A DNA stretch of 42,366 nucleotides. Origin: Pseudomonadota bacterium. GTDB lineage: Bacteria > Pseudomonadota > Gammaproteobacteria > Xanthomonadales > Rhodanobacteraceae. Under the pieces are notes generated by a model. That model saw nothing but the letters and a program-made list of their open reading frames with translations. It ran no database searches and was not told the DNA's origin. Location: contig JAFEFQ010000247.1 in the NCBI GenBank assembly GCA_018240505.1, forward strand, positions 1-42,366. The letters run 5' to 3'. Made by a program: the position numbers and the translations under genes. Shown piece after piece: positions 27,701 through 35,658 of this stretch (the first letter of the stretch is position 1; every line of letters begins with the position of its first letter).

Positions 27701-28636
27701 CTAGCAGCTGTTTGCTTCGGGTGGCGGAGTGCATCGCTGCACGACCACGCGATTGCGGCCTTGGCGCTTGGCCTTGTAGAGCAGGACATCGGCCTGGCGG
27801 AGCAGCGCGGCGGGCGACGGGGTGCAGTTGACGTCCGCAGTCACGCCGCCGCAACTGATTGTGACGACGCTCCTCCGATCCGAGCCCGCGCGCGCAAGGT
27901 TCAGCGCGGCCACCTCGCTGCGCGCCTGCTCGAGCATGCTTTCGAGATCGGTGCCGGCGGAGAGCAGAAGGACGAACTCGTCGCCGCCGTAGCGCGCCGC
28001 AACCTCGTGGGTGCGGCGCGCGGTGCGGGCGAGTACCTGCGCGATTCTGCGCAAGGCCTCGTCGCCGGCGCTGTGTCCATGGCGGTCGTTGTAGCGTTTG
28101 AAATGATCGACATCGATCATGGCCAGGTTGAGCGATTCGCCGGTGCGTGTCGCGCGCCACCACGCGCGTTCGAGAATCAGGTCGAAGTGGCGCCGGTTGG
28201 CGATGCTGGTGAGACCGTCGCGATCGGCAAGCCGCTCGAGTTCCTTGCGTTGCGCGACGAACTTCAGGTGGTTGCGGACACGTGCCTGAACGATGGCCGG
28301 CCGAATCGGTTTGTGCAGATAGTCGATCGCGCCGAGCGACAGTCCGAACTCCTCGCTGCCGGTTTCGGTGGCGGCGGTGATGAAGATCACCGCGGTCGCC
28401 GCCGTGTGGGGTTCCTGGCGAAGTTCCTTCATCACCTCATAGCCGTCCATCTGCGGCATCGAGACGTCGAGCAGGATCAAATCGATGTCGGGTTCCTCGC
28501 GCGCGCGTGCAATTGCGGACTCGCCGTCGCCGGCCATGATGATGCGACAATCGTTCTGCAGCAGTTCGGCCAGCAGGGACCGATTGATACTGTCGTTGTC
28601 GACGATCAGTACGATGGGCAGCACGGTCGGGCTCAT
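27701..28636 (-). CDS. Response regulator with diguanylate cyclase (REC-GGDEF)
   Basis: A 311-residue c-di-GMP-synthesising response regulator. The receiver domain (residues 8-125) has the acidic pocket VDND (Asp13, Asp15), the phospho-acceptor Asp57 in LLDVSMP, Thr in FITA and Lys in HKP. The GGDEF domain (residues about 140-300) is complete, with active site RYGGDEF. The inhibitory I-site normally reads RxxD five residues before; here it is RTHE, so product inhibition may be weak. Its start overlaps the stop of the PAS gene as ATGA (28633-28636), suggesting the two are translated together. A histidine kinase partner is not adjacent. Confidence 0.92.
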   Translation of the reverse strand: MSPTVLPIVLIVDNDSINRSLLAELLQNDCRIIMAGDGESAIARAREEPDIDLILLDVSMPQMDGYEVMKELRQEPHTAATAVIFITAATETGSEEFGLSLGAIDYLHKPIRPAIVQARVRNHLKFVAQRKELERLADRDGLTSIANRRHFDLILERAWWRATRTGESLNLAMIDVDHFKRYNDRHGHSAGDEALRRIAQVLARTARRTHEVAARYGGDEFVLLLSAGTDLESMLEQARSEVAALNLARAGSDRRSVVTISCGGVTADVNCTPSPAALLRQADVLLYKAKRQGRNRVVVQRCTPPPEANSC

Positions 28637-29058
28637 GTCGGGGCCGCTCCCGCGTCGGCACCGCGGTCGAGGGCGGTGCGATGGCGGCGCAACGCATGCC
28701 GCGCGTCGCCGCGTTCGCGGCGATCGAAATGCGGGCGTGCAGTTCCTTCGCCCTTGTTCGTCTCGGTGGCGTCGGTGATATTGGGGGTGCGCATCTGGCG
28801 CAGTTGTTCGCGCGCGTAGCCGGTATTCAGACAGGCGGGTTGATTGACGCCGAGGAAGCGGCCCCTGTCGTCGTGCAGGAAGAAGCCCTCGCCAGCCTGG
28901 CCGACGAACAGACGGAGGCGCTCTTCGTCCACGCGCGAGGGCCGTTCATCGCGAGCGAGGTCGAAGGTCGTCGAGGCCGAACGGGAATCCACGCCGGCTG
29001 GTCGTCCAGCCGGACTCGATGCCGATGCTTTCGCAACCTCGCGTTTGTCGATGGTCAC
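28633..29058 (-). CDS. Small PAS-domain protein
   Basis: A 141-residue protein whose middle (residues about 48-90) reads as the N-terminal half of a PAS domain: EERLRLFVGQAGEGFFLHDDRGRFLGVNQPACLNTGYAREQLRQM. After that the sequence becomes polar and Arg-rich and does not continue a normal PAS core, so the domain looks truncated or frameshifted. AGGAAGAGG just before the GTG at 29058 supports that start. The stop overlaps the REC-GGDEF start by four bases (ATGA). No kinase domain is present. It may be a degraded sensor or a small regulator of the cyclase; frame changes downstream do not restore an obvious PAS ending. Confidence 0.6.
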   Translation of the reverse strand: MTIDKREVAKASASSPAGRPAGVDSRSASTTFDLARDERPSRVDEERLRLFVGQAGEGFFLHDDRGRFLGVNQPACLNTGYAREQLRQMRTPNITDATETNKGEGTARPHFDRRERGDARHALRRHRTALDRGADAGAAPT

Positions 29059-29160
29059 GTCCTCTTCCTGGCGCGATTGCGTCCCGTGAACGCAGGGGCG
29101 CAGGGTGCCTCGTCGATCAGCGGGCATCATGCGCCGCGCTGCGCAGACGCGCAATCGGGC

Positions 29161-29188
29161 AAGAAAAAACCGCGCCGTGGCGCGGTTT
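29161..29188 (-). terminator. Intrinsic terminator after tRNA-Ala
   Basis: On the minus strand, a 10-bp stem AAACCGCGCC/GGCGCGGTTT with a 2-base loop is followed by TTTCTTGC. It lies 17 bases downstream of the tRNA 3' end. Confidence 0.85.
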
Positions 29189-29205
29189 CGGTGTAACGAC
29201 GTGTT

Positions 29206-29281
<76 letters not shown>

Positions 29282-29335
29282 GTATTGGACGAAACAGGGC
29301 GCATCCTGCGCCTAGTCCATCGTTGCGAGCCGCCT

Positions 29336-29364
29336 ATGATAATCGGCGGAACAGCGTAAAGCAA
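29336..29364 (-). promoter_or_regulatory. Sigma-70 promoter for tRNA-Ala
   Basis: On the minus strand, -35 TTGCTT (complement of 29359-29364) and -10 TATCAT (complement of 29336-29341) are 17 bp apart, placed about 55 bases before the tRNA 5' end. Confidence 0.5.
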
Positions 29365-29370
29365 TCGCCT

Positions 29371-30672
29371 CTAGGCCAAGAGGATTTCGCGCAGTGCGCC
29401 ATAGTCATTCGCGAGCGGGTCGGCGTGCGCGGGCCGCGCGAGCAGGGCGGCGAGGCTGGGCGGCACCGGAACCTGGGCGCCGATCAACGGCTCGACGATG
29501 CTGTCGAATTTGGCCGGATGCGCGGTTGATACGACAGCCCAGTCCTCGCCGGCCTTGGCAGCGCCTGTCGTGCGCAGGATTTCGAGCAGATGCACGGCGG
29601 TTGCGGTATGCGGACAGAATACTTCGGCGTAGCGGGCGCGGCGCTCGCGGATGGTCGCCCTGATCGTGTCGTCGTCGATCGAGGCCGCAACGAATTCGCG
29701 GCGCAGCGCGGCGCTATCGGGGTACAGCCAGGTCAGACGCTCGAAATTGCTCGGCGCGCCGACGTCCATCGCATTAGCGATCGTTGCCACGCTCGGCTGC
29801 GCGGCGTAGTCGGCGCCGGCGAAGAAATCGGGCAGCACGCGGTTGGCGTTGGTCGCCAGCGCGATGCGCCCGATCGGCAGACCGCAGGCGCGCGCGAGCA
29901 CGCAGGCGACGGCGTTGCCGAGGTTGCCGGTCGGCACGACGAAGTTCAGTGCCGCGCCGGTCGCGCGGAAATGGCGCAACGCGGAGTCGGCATAGTAGGC
30001 CATCTGCGGCAGCAGGCGGCCGAGGCTGATGCTGTTGGCCGAACTGAGCGGAGCGATCGCACGCAACCCGGCGTCGCCCAACGCCTGTTTGGCCATGCGC
30101 TGACAGTCGTCGAACGCACCGGCTAGGCGAAACGCGCGCACGTTGCCGCCGAAACAGCCGAGCTGGTGCGCCTGGCGCGGCGAGACGCGGCCGTCGGGGT
30201 AGAGGATCGCGACCTTGAAACCGGGCAGTCCGGCGAAGGCTGCGCCGACCGCGGCGCCGGTGTCGCCCGAGGTGGCGACGACGATCGTCAGCGGCTTGCC
30301 GGTGTCACCAGGCAGGCGCTGCATGCACGCGGCGAGAAAGCGCGCGCCAAAATCCTTGAACGCGGCGGTGGGGCCGTGGAACAGTTCGAGCACGTGGTCC
30401 TGCGGCGTCGCCAGTGCGCGCAACGGGGCGTCGAACGTGAACGCCTGGCGGCAGATCGCCGGCAATTCGGCGCCGAGCTCATCGCCGGCAAAGAAAGGCT
30501 CGAGCAGACGTTCGGCGATTCTCGGCAAGTCGTGGCAATCGTCGAAATCAGACGGTGAAAATTTCGGCAACGATCGCGGCACGTACAGGCCGCCATCGGC
30601 TGCGAGGCCGGCTGCGAGCGCGGCGGAAAGTCCGAGTGCGGGAGCATTCCCGCGTGTGCTGATGTAGTTCAT
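29371..30672 (-). CDS. thrC: Threonine synthase
   Basis: PLP enzyme converting O-phosphohomoserine to threonine, the last step of the pathway. The 433 residues begin MNYISTRG and include the PLP-lysine motif [16 protein letters not shown], the phosphate-binding [27 protein letters not shown] and [11 protein letters not shown], as in the E. coli-type enzymes. The ATG overlaps the thrB stop as ATGA (30669-30672), so it is the third gene of a coupled thrABC operon. No terminator with a T-tract follows; the tRNA-Ala gene lies 89 bases downstream on the same strand with its own promoter. Confidence 0.97.
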   Translation of the reverse strand: MNYISTRGNAPALGLSAALAAGLAADGGLYVPRSLPKFSPSDFDDCHDLPRIAERLLEPFFAGDELGAELPAICRQAFTFDAPLRALATPQDHVLELFHGPTAAFKDFGARFLAACMQRLPGDTGKPLTIVVATSGDTGAAVGAAFAGLPGFKVAILYPDGRVSPRQAHQLGCFGGNVRAFRLAGAFDDCQRMAKQALGDAGLRAIAPLSSANSISLGRLLPQMAYYADSALRHFRATGAALNFVVPTGNLGNAVACVLARACGLPIGRIALATNANRVLPDFFAGADYAAQPSVATIANAMDVGAPSNFERLTWLYPDSAALRREFVAASIDDDTIRATIRERRARYAEVFCPHTATAVHLLEILRTTGAAKAGEDWAVVSTAHPAKFDSIVEPLIGAQVPVPPSLAALLARPAHADPLANDYGALREILLA

Positions 30673-31592
30673 GCGATGACGTATGCGGCGGGCCCGTTCA
30701 CGGGCGAGATGAAGGATTCGCTGGCAAATCCGGCGTCGGCGAACGCGGTCTGCATTGCGGGCGCGGCGGCTTCGGCTTCCGCGCGCGATTCGAACCAGGC
30801 GAACACGGACGGGCCGGCGCCGGAGATGCTTGCGCCCATCGCGCGATGATCGAGTGCGGCCTGCTTGACGCGGGCGAAACCTTCGATCAGCGGTGCGCGG
30901 CGCGGCTCGACGAGCACGTCGTTCAGGCCGGCCCGCACGAGGCCGGCGTCGCCGCGCTGGCAGCCGGCAAGGAAAAGGGCGAGATTGGCGCTCTGCGCGA
31001 CGAAGTCGCCGATCGCGTAGGCGCCTTTCAATGCCTCGCGCGCGCGGCGCGTTTCGAGCACGGCGTCGGGATGGACGAGCACGCTGTGCCAGGCGTCGGG
31101 CGCCGCGATCCTGACCAGATGGTCGAGGGTGGCGAGCACGACGCCGCCGAGCAGCATGGGGCCCACGTTGTCGCCGTGGCGGCCGCCGCTTGCGACGGCC
31201 TCGCCGGCAAGGGCGAACGGATACAGCTGTTGCGCACTGAGCGGCGCATCGAGCAGCGCGTTGGCGGCAACCAGCGCGGCGACGCAGGAGGCGGCCGAGC
31301 CGCCCATGCCCGAGCCGAACGGAATGCCCTTGTCGAGTTCGATGTCGAAGCCGAATGGCAGCTTCAGCGCCTCGCGCAGCGCGATCAGCGCGGCGCCGGC
31401 CGTGTTCCTGTCGGCCTCGAGCGGCAACGCGACCGGCGCGTTGCGGATGGCGGAAATATGTACTTTGCCGCTTTGTATACGCCGCACCGTGGCGCGGTCG
31501 CCGGCGCCTTTGATGCTCTGGCCGAGGATGTCGAAGCCGATGCCGAGGTTGCCGATGCTGGCGGGAGAGAACGCCGTCGCCTGCAAACTCAT
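30669..31592 (-). CDS. thrB: Homoserine kinase (GHMP family)
   Basis: Phosphorylates homoserine to O-phosphohomoserine. The 307-residue protein has the GHMP kinase motifs: N-terminal [17 protein letters not shown], the ATP-binding [21 protein letters not shown], and the C-terminal [15 protein letters not shown]. The ATG overlaps the thrA stop as ATGA (31589-31592), and its own stop overlaps thrC in the same way. The length fits the family. Translational coupling along thrA-thrB-thrC is therefore strongly suggested. Confidence 0.96.
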   Translation of the reverse strand: MSLQATAFSPASIGNLGIGFDILGQSIKGAGDRATVRRIQSGKVHISAIRNAPVALPLEADRNTAGAALIALREALKLPFGFDIELDKGIPFGSGMGGSAASCVAALVAANALLDAPLSAQQLYPFALAGEAVASGGRHGDNVGPMLLGGVVLATLDHLVRIAAPDAWHSVLVHPDAVLETRRAREALKGAYAIGDFVAQSANLALFLAGCQRGDAGLVRAGLNDVLVEPRRAPLIEGFARVKQAALDHRAMGASISGAGPSVFAWFESRAEAEAAAPAMQTAFADAGFASESFISPVNGPAAYVIA

Positions 31593-34108
31593 ACACGCGC
31601 ACCGAGCGACGCGGCGACGCGCAGCAGGTCGGCGAACACGCCGGCGGCGGTGACCTCGGGGCCCGCACCGGGGCCCTGGATCACCATCGGATTGCTGTTG
31701 TAGCGCTTGGTCGAGAATTGCACGACGTTGTCGGTCAGCTGCAGGTTGGCGAAGGTGTGCGAGCGTGGCAGCTCGACGAGGCCGACGCTGGCTCTGCCGT
31801 CCTTGTCGAGTTGGGCGACGTAGCGCAGCACGCAGTCCTTCGCCTTCGCTGCGGCGAAGCGCGCGGCAATCGGTGCATCGAGCTCGGCGAGACGCGACAT
31901 GAACTCGTCGCGCCCGGCGCCCTGCAGCGACGCAGGCACGAGATTCTCGACCGCGACATCGTCGAGCGACAGTTCGCGCCCGGCTTCGCGCGCGAGAATG
32001 ACGAGCTTGCGCGCCACGTCGATGCCGGAAAGATCGTCGCGCGGATCGGGTTCGGTGTAGCCGAGCTTGTGCGCCTCGCGGATCAGGTCGGAGAACGCGA
32101 TGCTGCCGTCGTAGCGGTTGAACAGCCAGGCCAGCGTGCCGGAAAAGATTCCGGCGACCGCGGTCAGCTCGTCGCCCGTGTCGATCAGGTCGCGCAGGGT
32201 CTGCATCACCGGCAGGCCCGCGCCGACGGTCGCCTCGTAGCGGAAGCGGCCGCCGCCCTGCGCCGCGGCGGCGCGGATCGCGCGATAGCGCTCGATCGGG
32301 CCGGCGCCGGCCTGCTTGTTCGGCGTGATCACGTGGATGCCGGCGGCGAGCCACTGCGCGTATTTTGCCGCGACCTCGTTGCTGCCGGAACAGTCGAGGA
32401 TCACCGTATGCGGCAGGTGCGCGGCGATCAGGTGTTTCATGAAGCCGTCGATGTCGTTGCTGACGAAGTCGGCGTCGCGGTCGCGCCAGTTCGCGCCGAG
32501 ATCGAGTTCGTCGGCGAGCAGATACTTGGTCGACAGGATCGCGCGCAGGCGCAGGTCGAGCCCGGCCTCGCGACGCAGGCGCGGCGCCGCGGCCGAGATC
32601 TGGTCGAGCAGCGCGGCGCCGACCTTGCCCGGGCCGATCAGGCCGACCGAGATCGTCTGCGGCGACAGCCAGAACGCCGCGTGCGCGGCGCGCAGCGCGA
32701 GCGTGGCCTGCGCGTTCGAGATCGCGACCGAGATGTTGCGCTCGGAGGCGCCCTGCGCGATCGCGCGGATGTTCACATGCGAGCGCGCGAGTGCGTCGAA
32801 CAGGCGCGCGGCGACGCCGGGCACGCCGGCCATGCGGTCGCCGACGACCGCGAGCACGCTGATGTCGCGCGACACCTGCACGCCGTTGATCTGGCCTGCG
32901 TGCAGTTCGCGCGCGAACGCGCCCTCGATCGCGGCACGCGCGGTGTCGGCCTCGACCAGCTTGACCACGCAGCAGATCGAATGCTCGCTCGAGCCCTGCG
33001 AGATCATGACGACCGATACGCGCGCGGCGCGCAGCGCGGCGAACACGCGTTCGGCCGTGCCCGGCACGCCGATCATGCCGGTGCCTTCGACGTTGAGCAG
33101 GGCGAGGCCATGGGCGAGGGTAAGTCCCTTGACCGGGCCGTTCTCGTCGCCGACCGCATCGATGCGCGTGCCGGGCCGCTCGGGCTTGAACGTGTTGCGG
33201 ATCAGGATCGGCAGGCCGCGCGCGATCGCCGGCGCCATCGTCTGCGGATGGATGACCTTGGCGCCGAAGTAGGCGAGTTCGCAGGCCTCGTTGTAGCTCA
33301 TCGCCGACAGGGTGACAGCCTCCGGCTCGATGCGCGGGTCGGCGCTGAGCACGCCGTCGACATCGGTCCAGATATGCAATTCCTCGGACTTGTACAACGC
33401 CGCGAATATGGCGCCGGAGTAGTCGCTGCCGTTGCGGCCGAGCACGGTGTCGCGGCCGTCCTCGTCGCGCGCGACGTAGCCGGTGACGACGAGGCGGGTT
33501 TGCGCATGCGCCTGGCGCCAACGCGCCAGGTTCGATTCGGTCGCTTCCCAGTTGACCGCGACGCCGAGTTCCTCGTGGCGCACGACGAGCACCTCGCGCG
33601 CGTCGCACCATGCGTAGTCGGCGCCGAGCGACTGCAGCAGCGCGTGCAACAGCCACGACGACCAGACCTCGCCGTTGCCGCTGATCGCCTCGGCGACGCC
33701 GTGGCCGGCGCCGCGCAGCACGGCGATCGCGTCGAGCACCTTGGCGAGCTCGTCGAAGCGCGCATTCAGCCATGCCAGCGCCGGCGCGGCCTTGTCCGCG
33801 AGCAGTTCCGTCGCGGTATCGAGGTGGCGCTGGCGCAGCGCCTCGAACTTCTCGCGCCAGGGCCGGTTGGCCGCGGCGGCGTTGACGAGCTCGAGCAACG
33901 CGTCGGTCACCCTGGACATCGCCGATACGACGACGACCTGCGTGGTTTCGGGCCGCGAGCGCACGAGGTCGGCGACATGGCGGATGCGCGCGGCGTCGGC
34001 CATCGACGTGCCGCCGAACTTGTGCGCGACATTGGCCAATGTACTAATGCGTTGCGACGACGGCTGGGTCGCCGCGACGGCATGGGGCGGATGAACGAGC
34101 ATGGTCAT
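31589..34108 (-). CDS. thrA: Bifunctional aspartokinase / homoserine dehydrogenase
   Basis: Catalyses the first and third steps from aspartate to threonine. The 839 residues hold an N-terminal aspartokinase domain ([33 protein letters not shown]), a central pair of ACT domains for feedback control ([41 protein letters not shown]), and a C-terminal NAD(P)-dependent homoserine dehydrogenase ([40 protein letters not shown]). The start at 34108 is set by GGAGG with a 4-base spacer; a longer frame crosses the leader. A Thr/Ile-rich leader peptide and structured RNA precede it, indicating attenuation by threonyl- and isoleucyl-tRNA levels. Confidence 0.97.
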   Translation of the reverse strand: MTMLVHPPHAVAATQPSSQRISTLANVAHKFGGTSMADAARIRHVADLVRSRPETTQVVVVSAMSRVTDALLELVNAAAANRPWREKFEALRQRHLDTATELLADKAAPALAWLNARFDELAKVLDAIAVLRGAGHGVAEAISGNGEVWSSWLLHALLQSLGADYAWCDAREVLVVRHEELGVAVNWEATESNLARWRQAHAQTRLVVTGYVARDEDGRDTVLGRNGSDYSGAIFAALYKSEELHIWTDVDGVLSADPRIEPEAVTLSAMSYNEACELAYFGAKVIHPQTMAPAIARGLPILIRNTFKPERPGTRIDAVGDENGPVKGLTLAHGLALLNVEGTGMIGVPGTAERVFAALRAARVSVVMISQGSSEHSICCVVKLVEADTARAAIEGAFARELHAGQINGVQVSRDISVLAVVGDRMAGVPGVAARLFDALARSHVNIRAIAQGASERNISVAISNAQATLALRAAHAAFWLSPQTISVGLIGPGKVGAALLDQISAAAPRLRREAGLDLRLRAILSTKYLLADELDLGANWRDRDADFVSNDIDGFMKHLIAAHLPHTVILDCSGSNEVAAKYAQWLAAGIHVITPNKQAGAGPIERYRAIRAAAAQGGGRFRYEATVGAGLPVMQTLRDLIDTGDELTAVAGIFSGTLAWLFNRYDGSIAFSDLIREAHKLGYTEPDPRDDLSGIDVARKLVILAREAGRELSLDDVAVENLVPASLQGAGRDEFMSRLAELDAPIAARFAAAKAKDCVLRYVAQLDKDGRASVGLVELPRSHTFANLQLTDNVVQFSTKRYNSNPMVIQGPGAGPEVTAAGVFADLLRVAASLGARV

Positions 34109-34112
34109 GGAA

Positions 34113-34174
34113 CCTCCGGGGAGGCCGCGCATTCTACCGGAGGAGGCGCGATCCGCATCCTCGTCGAGGTGCGG
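34113..34174 (-). promoter_or_regulatory. thrA leader RNA hairpins sequestering the ribosome binding site
   Basis: On the minus strand, CCTCCGG (complement of 34137-34143) pairs perfectly over 7 bp with CCGGAGG (complement of 34113-34119), which contains the thrA Shine-Dalgarno. Upstream, 34153-34174 forms a 9-bp stem with one bulge (CCGCACCTC with GAGG-A-TGCGG). Neither is followed by a U-tract, so control of translation initiation looks likelier than classical termination. Confidence 0.45.
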
Positions 34175-34192
34175 GGCCGTGGCTTGGGGAAT

Positions 34193-34267
34193 TCAATCGC
34201 TCACGACGGACCGCACCACATGGGTAGTGGTAATGGTCGTGGTCGTAATCGTCGTGGTGCGGGACAT
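34193..34267 (-). CDS. thrL: thr operon leader peptide
   Basis: A 24-codon reading frame upstream of thrA starting MSRTTTITTTTITTTHVV and ending at a TGA. Ten of residues 4-15 are Thr and two are Ile, the composition of the E. coli ThrL leader that senses charged tRNA-Thr and tRNA-Ile. In the cell, ribosome stalling at these codons when threonine or isoleucine is scarce would change the folding of the following RNA. It lies 84 bases before the thrA start codon. Confidence 0.85.
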   Translation of the reverse strand: MSRTTTITTTTITTTHVVRSVVSD

Positions 34268-34297
34268 GGCCGTAGTGGAACCGATCCGCGGCCACGC

Positions 34298-34303
34298 TGT
34301 CAA
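34298..34303 (-). promoter_or_regulatory. TTGACA -35 box of the thr promoter (candidate)
   Basis: A perfect TTGACA on the minus strand, 30 bases before the thrL start. The expected -10 position, 17 bases on, reads TTCCAC, a poor match, so the promoter is weak or needs an activator. Confidence 0.4.
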
Positions 34304-34306
34304 GCC

Positions 34307-34395
34307 ATTTGGCCGTCTGGACGGCCAAATCAGTTGGAACGGTGCCGTCTGGACGGCCAAATCCGTTGAAACGGTGCCGTATGGATGGCCAAGTG
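34307..34395. repeat. 32-bp-period palindromic array upstream of the thr promoter
   Basis: Units start at 34312, 34344 and 34376, exactly 32 bp apart; the third is partial. Each has the core GCCGTCTGGACGGC (third copy GCCGTATGGATGGC). The copy nearest thrL is an 11-bp perfect inverted repeat, ATTTGGCCGTC-TG-GACGGCCAAAT. The array lies between rnd and thrL. Confidence 0.75.
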
Positions 34396-34417
34396 ATCGA
34401 TCGAGCGCCGCGATCGC

Positions 34418-35515
34418 TCACGCCAACCGGCGCAGTTCCGCGTTGAGAGCGTCGAACAAAAGCGGTTTGCGCCAGCCTTCGAGCGCGGCCGGCCAGGCGC
34501 GGTCGGTGAGGAAAGCCTCGAGGTGGCGGCGCGGGCAGAGCAGGCCTTCGGGCAGGTCCAGCCGCTTCGCGACCTCGGCGACGGCGTCCTTCATCGCGGT
34601 CATGGCGCGTTTCTCCGCCGGCGACATCGGCGGCGGAATCGGCATTGTCGCAGCGTCGTCTTCGCCCGCCGGCGTCTGCAGCAAGGCAAGCAGTTCCGCA
34701 CGCTGGGCGCTGCGCAAGGCGCGCAGGCCCTTGCTACGGTCGAACAGTTCCTCGGCATCGGCCGGCGGCCGCCGCGCGAGATCGAGTGCATGCGCGTCGT
34801 CGAGCAGCCAGGAGCGCGGCTTGTCGTAGTGCCGCGCGGCCGTTTCGCGCCAGCGCAGCAGGCGACGCAGCAGGATCTGGTTGTCGCGCGGCCAGTCGGC
34901 GGCGCTGCGGAATGCGCGTTGCGGCTGCGGATCGGGGAGCGCGTGGCGCACGCGCTCGATCATGCGCCGGCAATCCTCGGCCAGCCACTCGCTGCGGCCC
35001 AGCGATTCCAGCGAGTCGGCGAGGCGGGCGTGGATCTGCGGCAGCCAGGCCACGTCCTGCGCGGCGTAATCGAGCTGCGCGGCGCTGAGCGGGCGCTGCA
35101 GCCAGTCCGAGCGCGTTTCCGATTTCGGCAGGTCGACGCCGAACAACACGGAGACGAGCTTCTGGTAGGAGAGTCCGAAGCCGAGGCCGGCCATGGCGGC
35201 GGCGATCTGCGTGTCGAACAGCCGGGCCGGGCCCTCGGGCACGATGCCGGCGAGCGCTTCGAGATCCTCGCTCGCGCTGTGCATCACGCAGGCGCGGGCC
35301 GGATCGCGCAGATGCGCGGCGAGCGCGGCGTGGCTGCCGAGCCGGGGCGAGTCGAGCAGGGCGACCGCGTCGCCGAGCCTGACCTGCACGAGGGCGAGAA
35401 TCGGCGCGAACGTGTTCGTGCGCATGAATTCGGTGTCGAGCGCGACGATTTCGTGGTCGGAGTGCTGGGCCATCCATGCGGCCAACGCAGTGTCGCTGTC
35501 GATCCAGACGTGCAT
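34418..35515 (-). CDS. rnd: Ribonuclease D
   Basis: 3'-5' exoribonuclease involved in tRNA 3' maturation. The 365 residues show the DEDD-Y exonuclease domain: Exo I ALDTEF, Exo II around VMHSASEDLEAL, Exo III LDYAAQDVAWLPQI with the Tyr-x3-Asp, followed by HRDC-type helical domains (residues about 215-365). The ATG at 35515 gives the normal N-terminus MHVWIDSDTALAAW; longer frames add unrelated residues. It is divergent from the FGE-sulfatase-like gene and lies upstream of the thr operon on the same strand, separated by the palindromic array. Confidence 0.95.
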   Translation of the reverse strand: MHVWIDSDTALAAWMAQHSDHEIVALDTEFMRTNTFAPILALVQVRLGDAVALLDSPRLGSHAALAAHLRDPARACVMHSASEDLEALAGIVPEGPARLFDTQIAAAMAGLGFGLSYQKLVSVLFGVDLPKSETRSDWLQRPLSAAQLDYAAQDVAWLPQIHARLADSLESLGRSEWLAEDCRRMIERVRHALPDPQPQRAFRSAADWPRDNQILLRRLLRWRETAARHYDKPRSWLLDDAHALDLARRPPADAEELFDRSKGLRALRSAQRAELLALLQTPAGEDDAATMPIPPPMSPAEKRAMTAMKDAVAEVAKRLDLPEGLLCPRRHLEAFLTDRAWPAALEGWRKPLLFDALNAELRRLA

Positions 35516-35658
35516 CGGGAACCTTAGTTTGCCCGCTCGCGGCGGCGTGAAGAGTGAATGGAACATGTGCGCGCGGCGATTGTCGGTTGCGGCACGCGGG
35601 CGCATAGCCTAAGGTTCCGCAGCAGGAATGTCAGCCGATTTTTCCAGCAGATTCTTCG

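Noticed and set aside
28681..29196. 171-codon plus-strand frame opposite the PAS gene
   Set aside because: No domain or ribosome binding site, overlaps the tRNA terminator, and the minus frame has the PAS signature and ATGA coupling.
34344..34357. Similarity of GCCGTCTGGA to the Neisseria DNA uptake sequence GCCGTCTGAA
   Set aside because: The match is partial, repeats are clustered and not dispersed, and the organism is not a Neisseriaceae.
31718..34369. 883-codon plus-strand frame opposite thrA
   Set aside because: Complement of a certain gene (thrA) with no recognisable domain; a GC-rich shadow.
34307..34395. Possible CRISPR array because of the regular 32-bp repeats
   Set aside because: The repeats are contiguous, with no unique spacers, only 2.6 copies, and no cas genes nearby.
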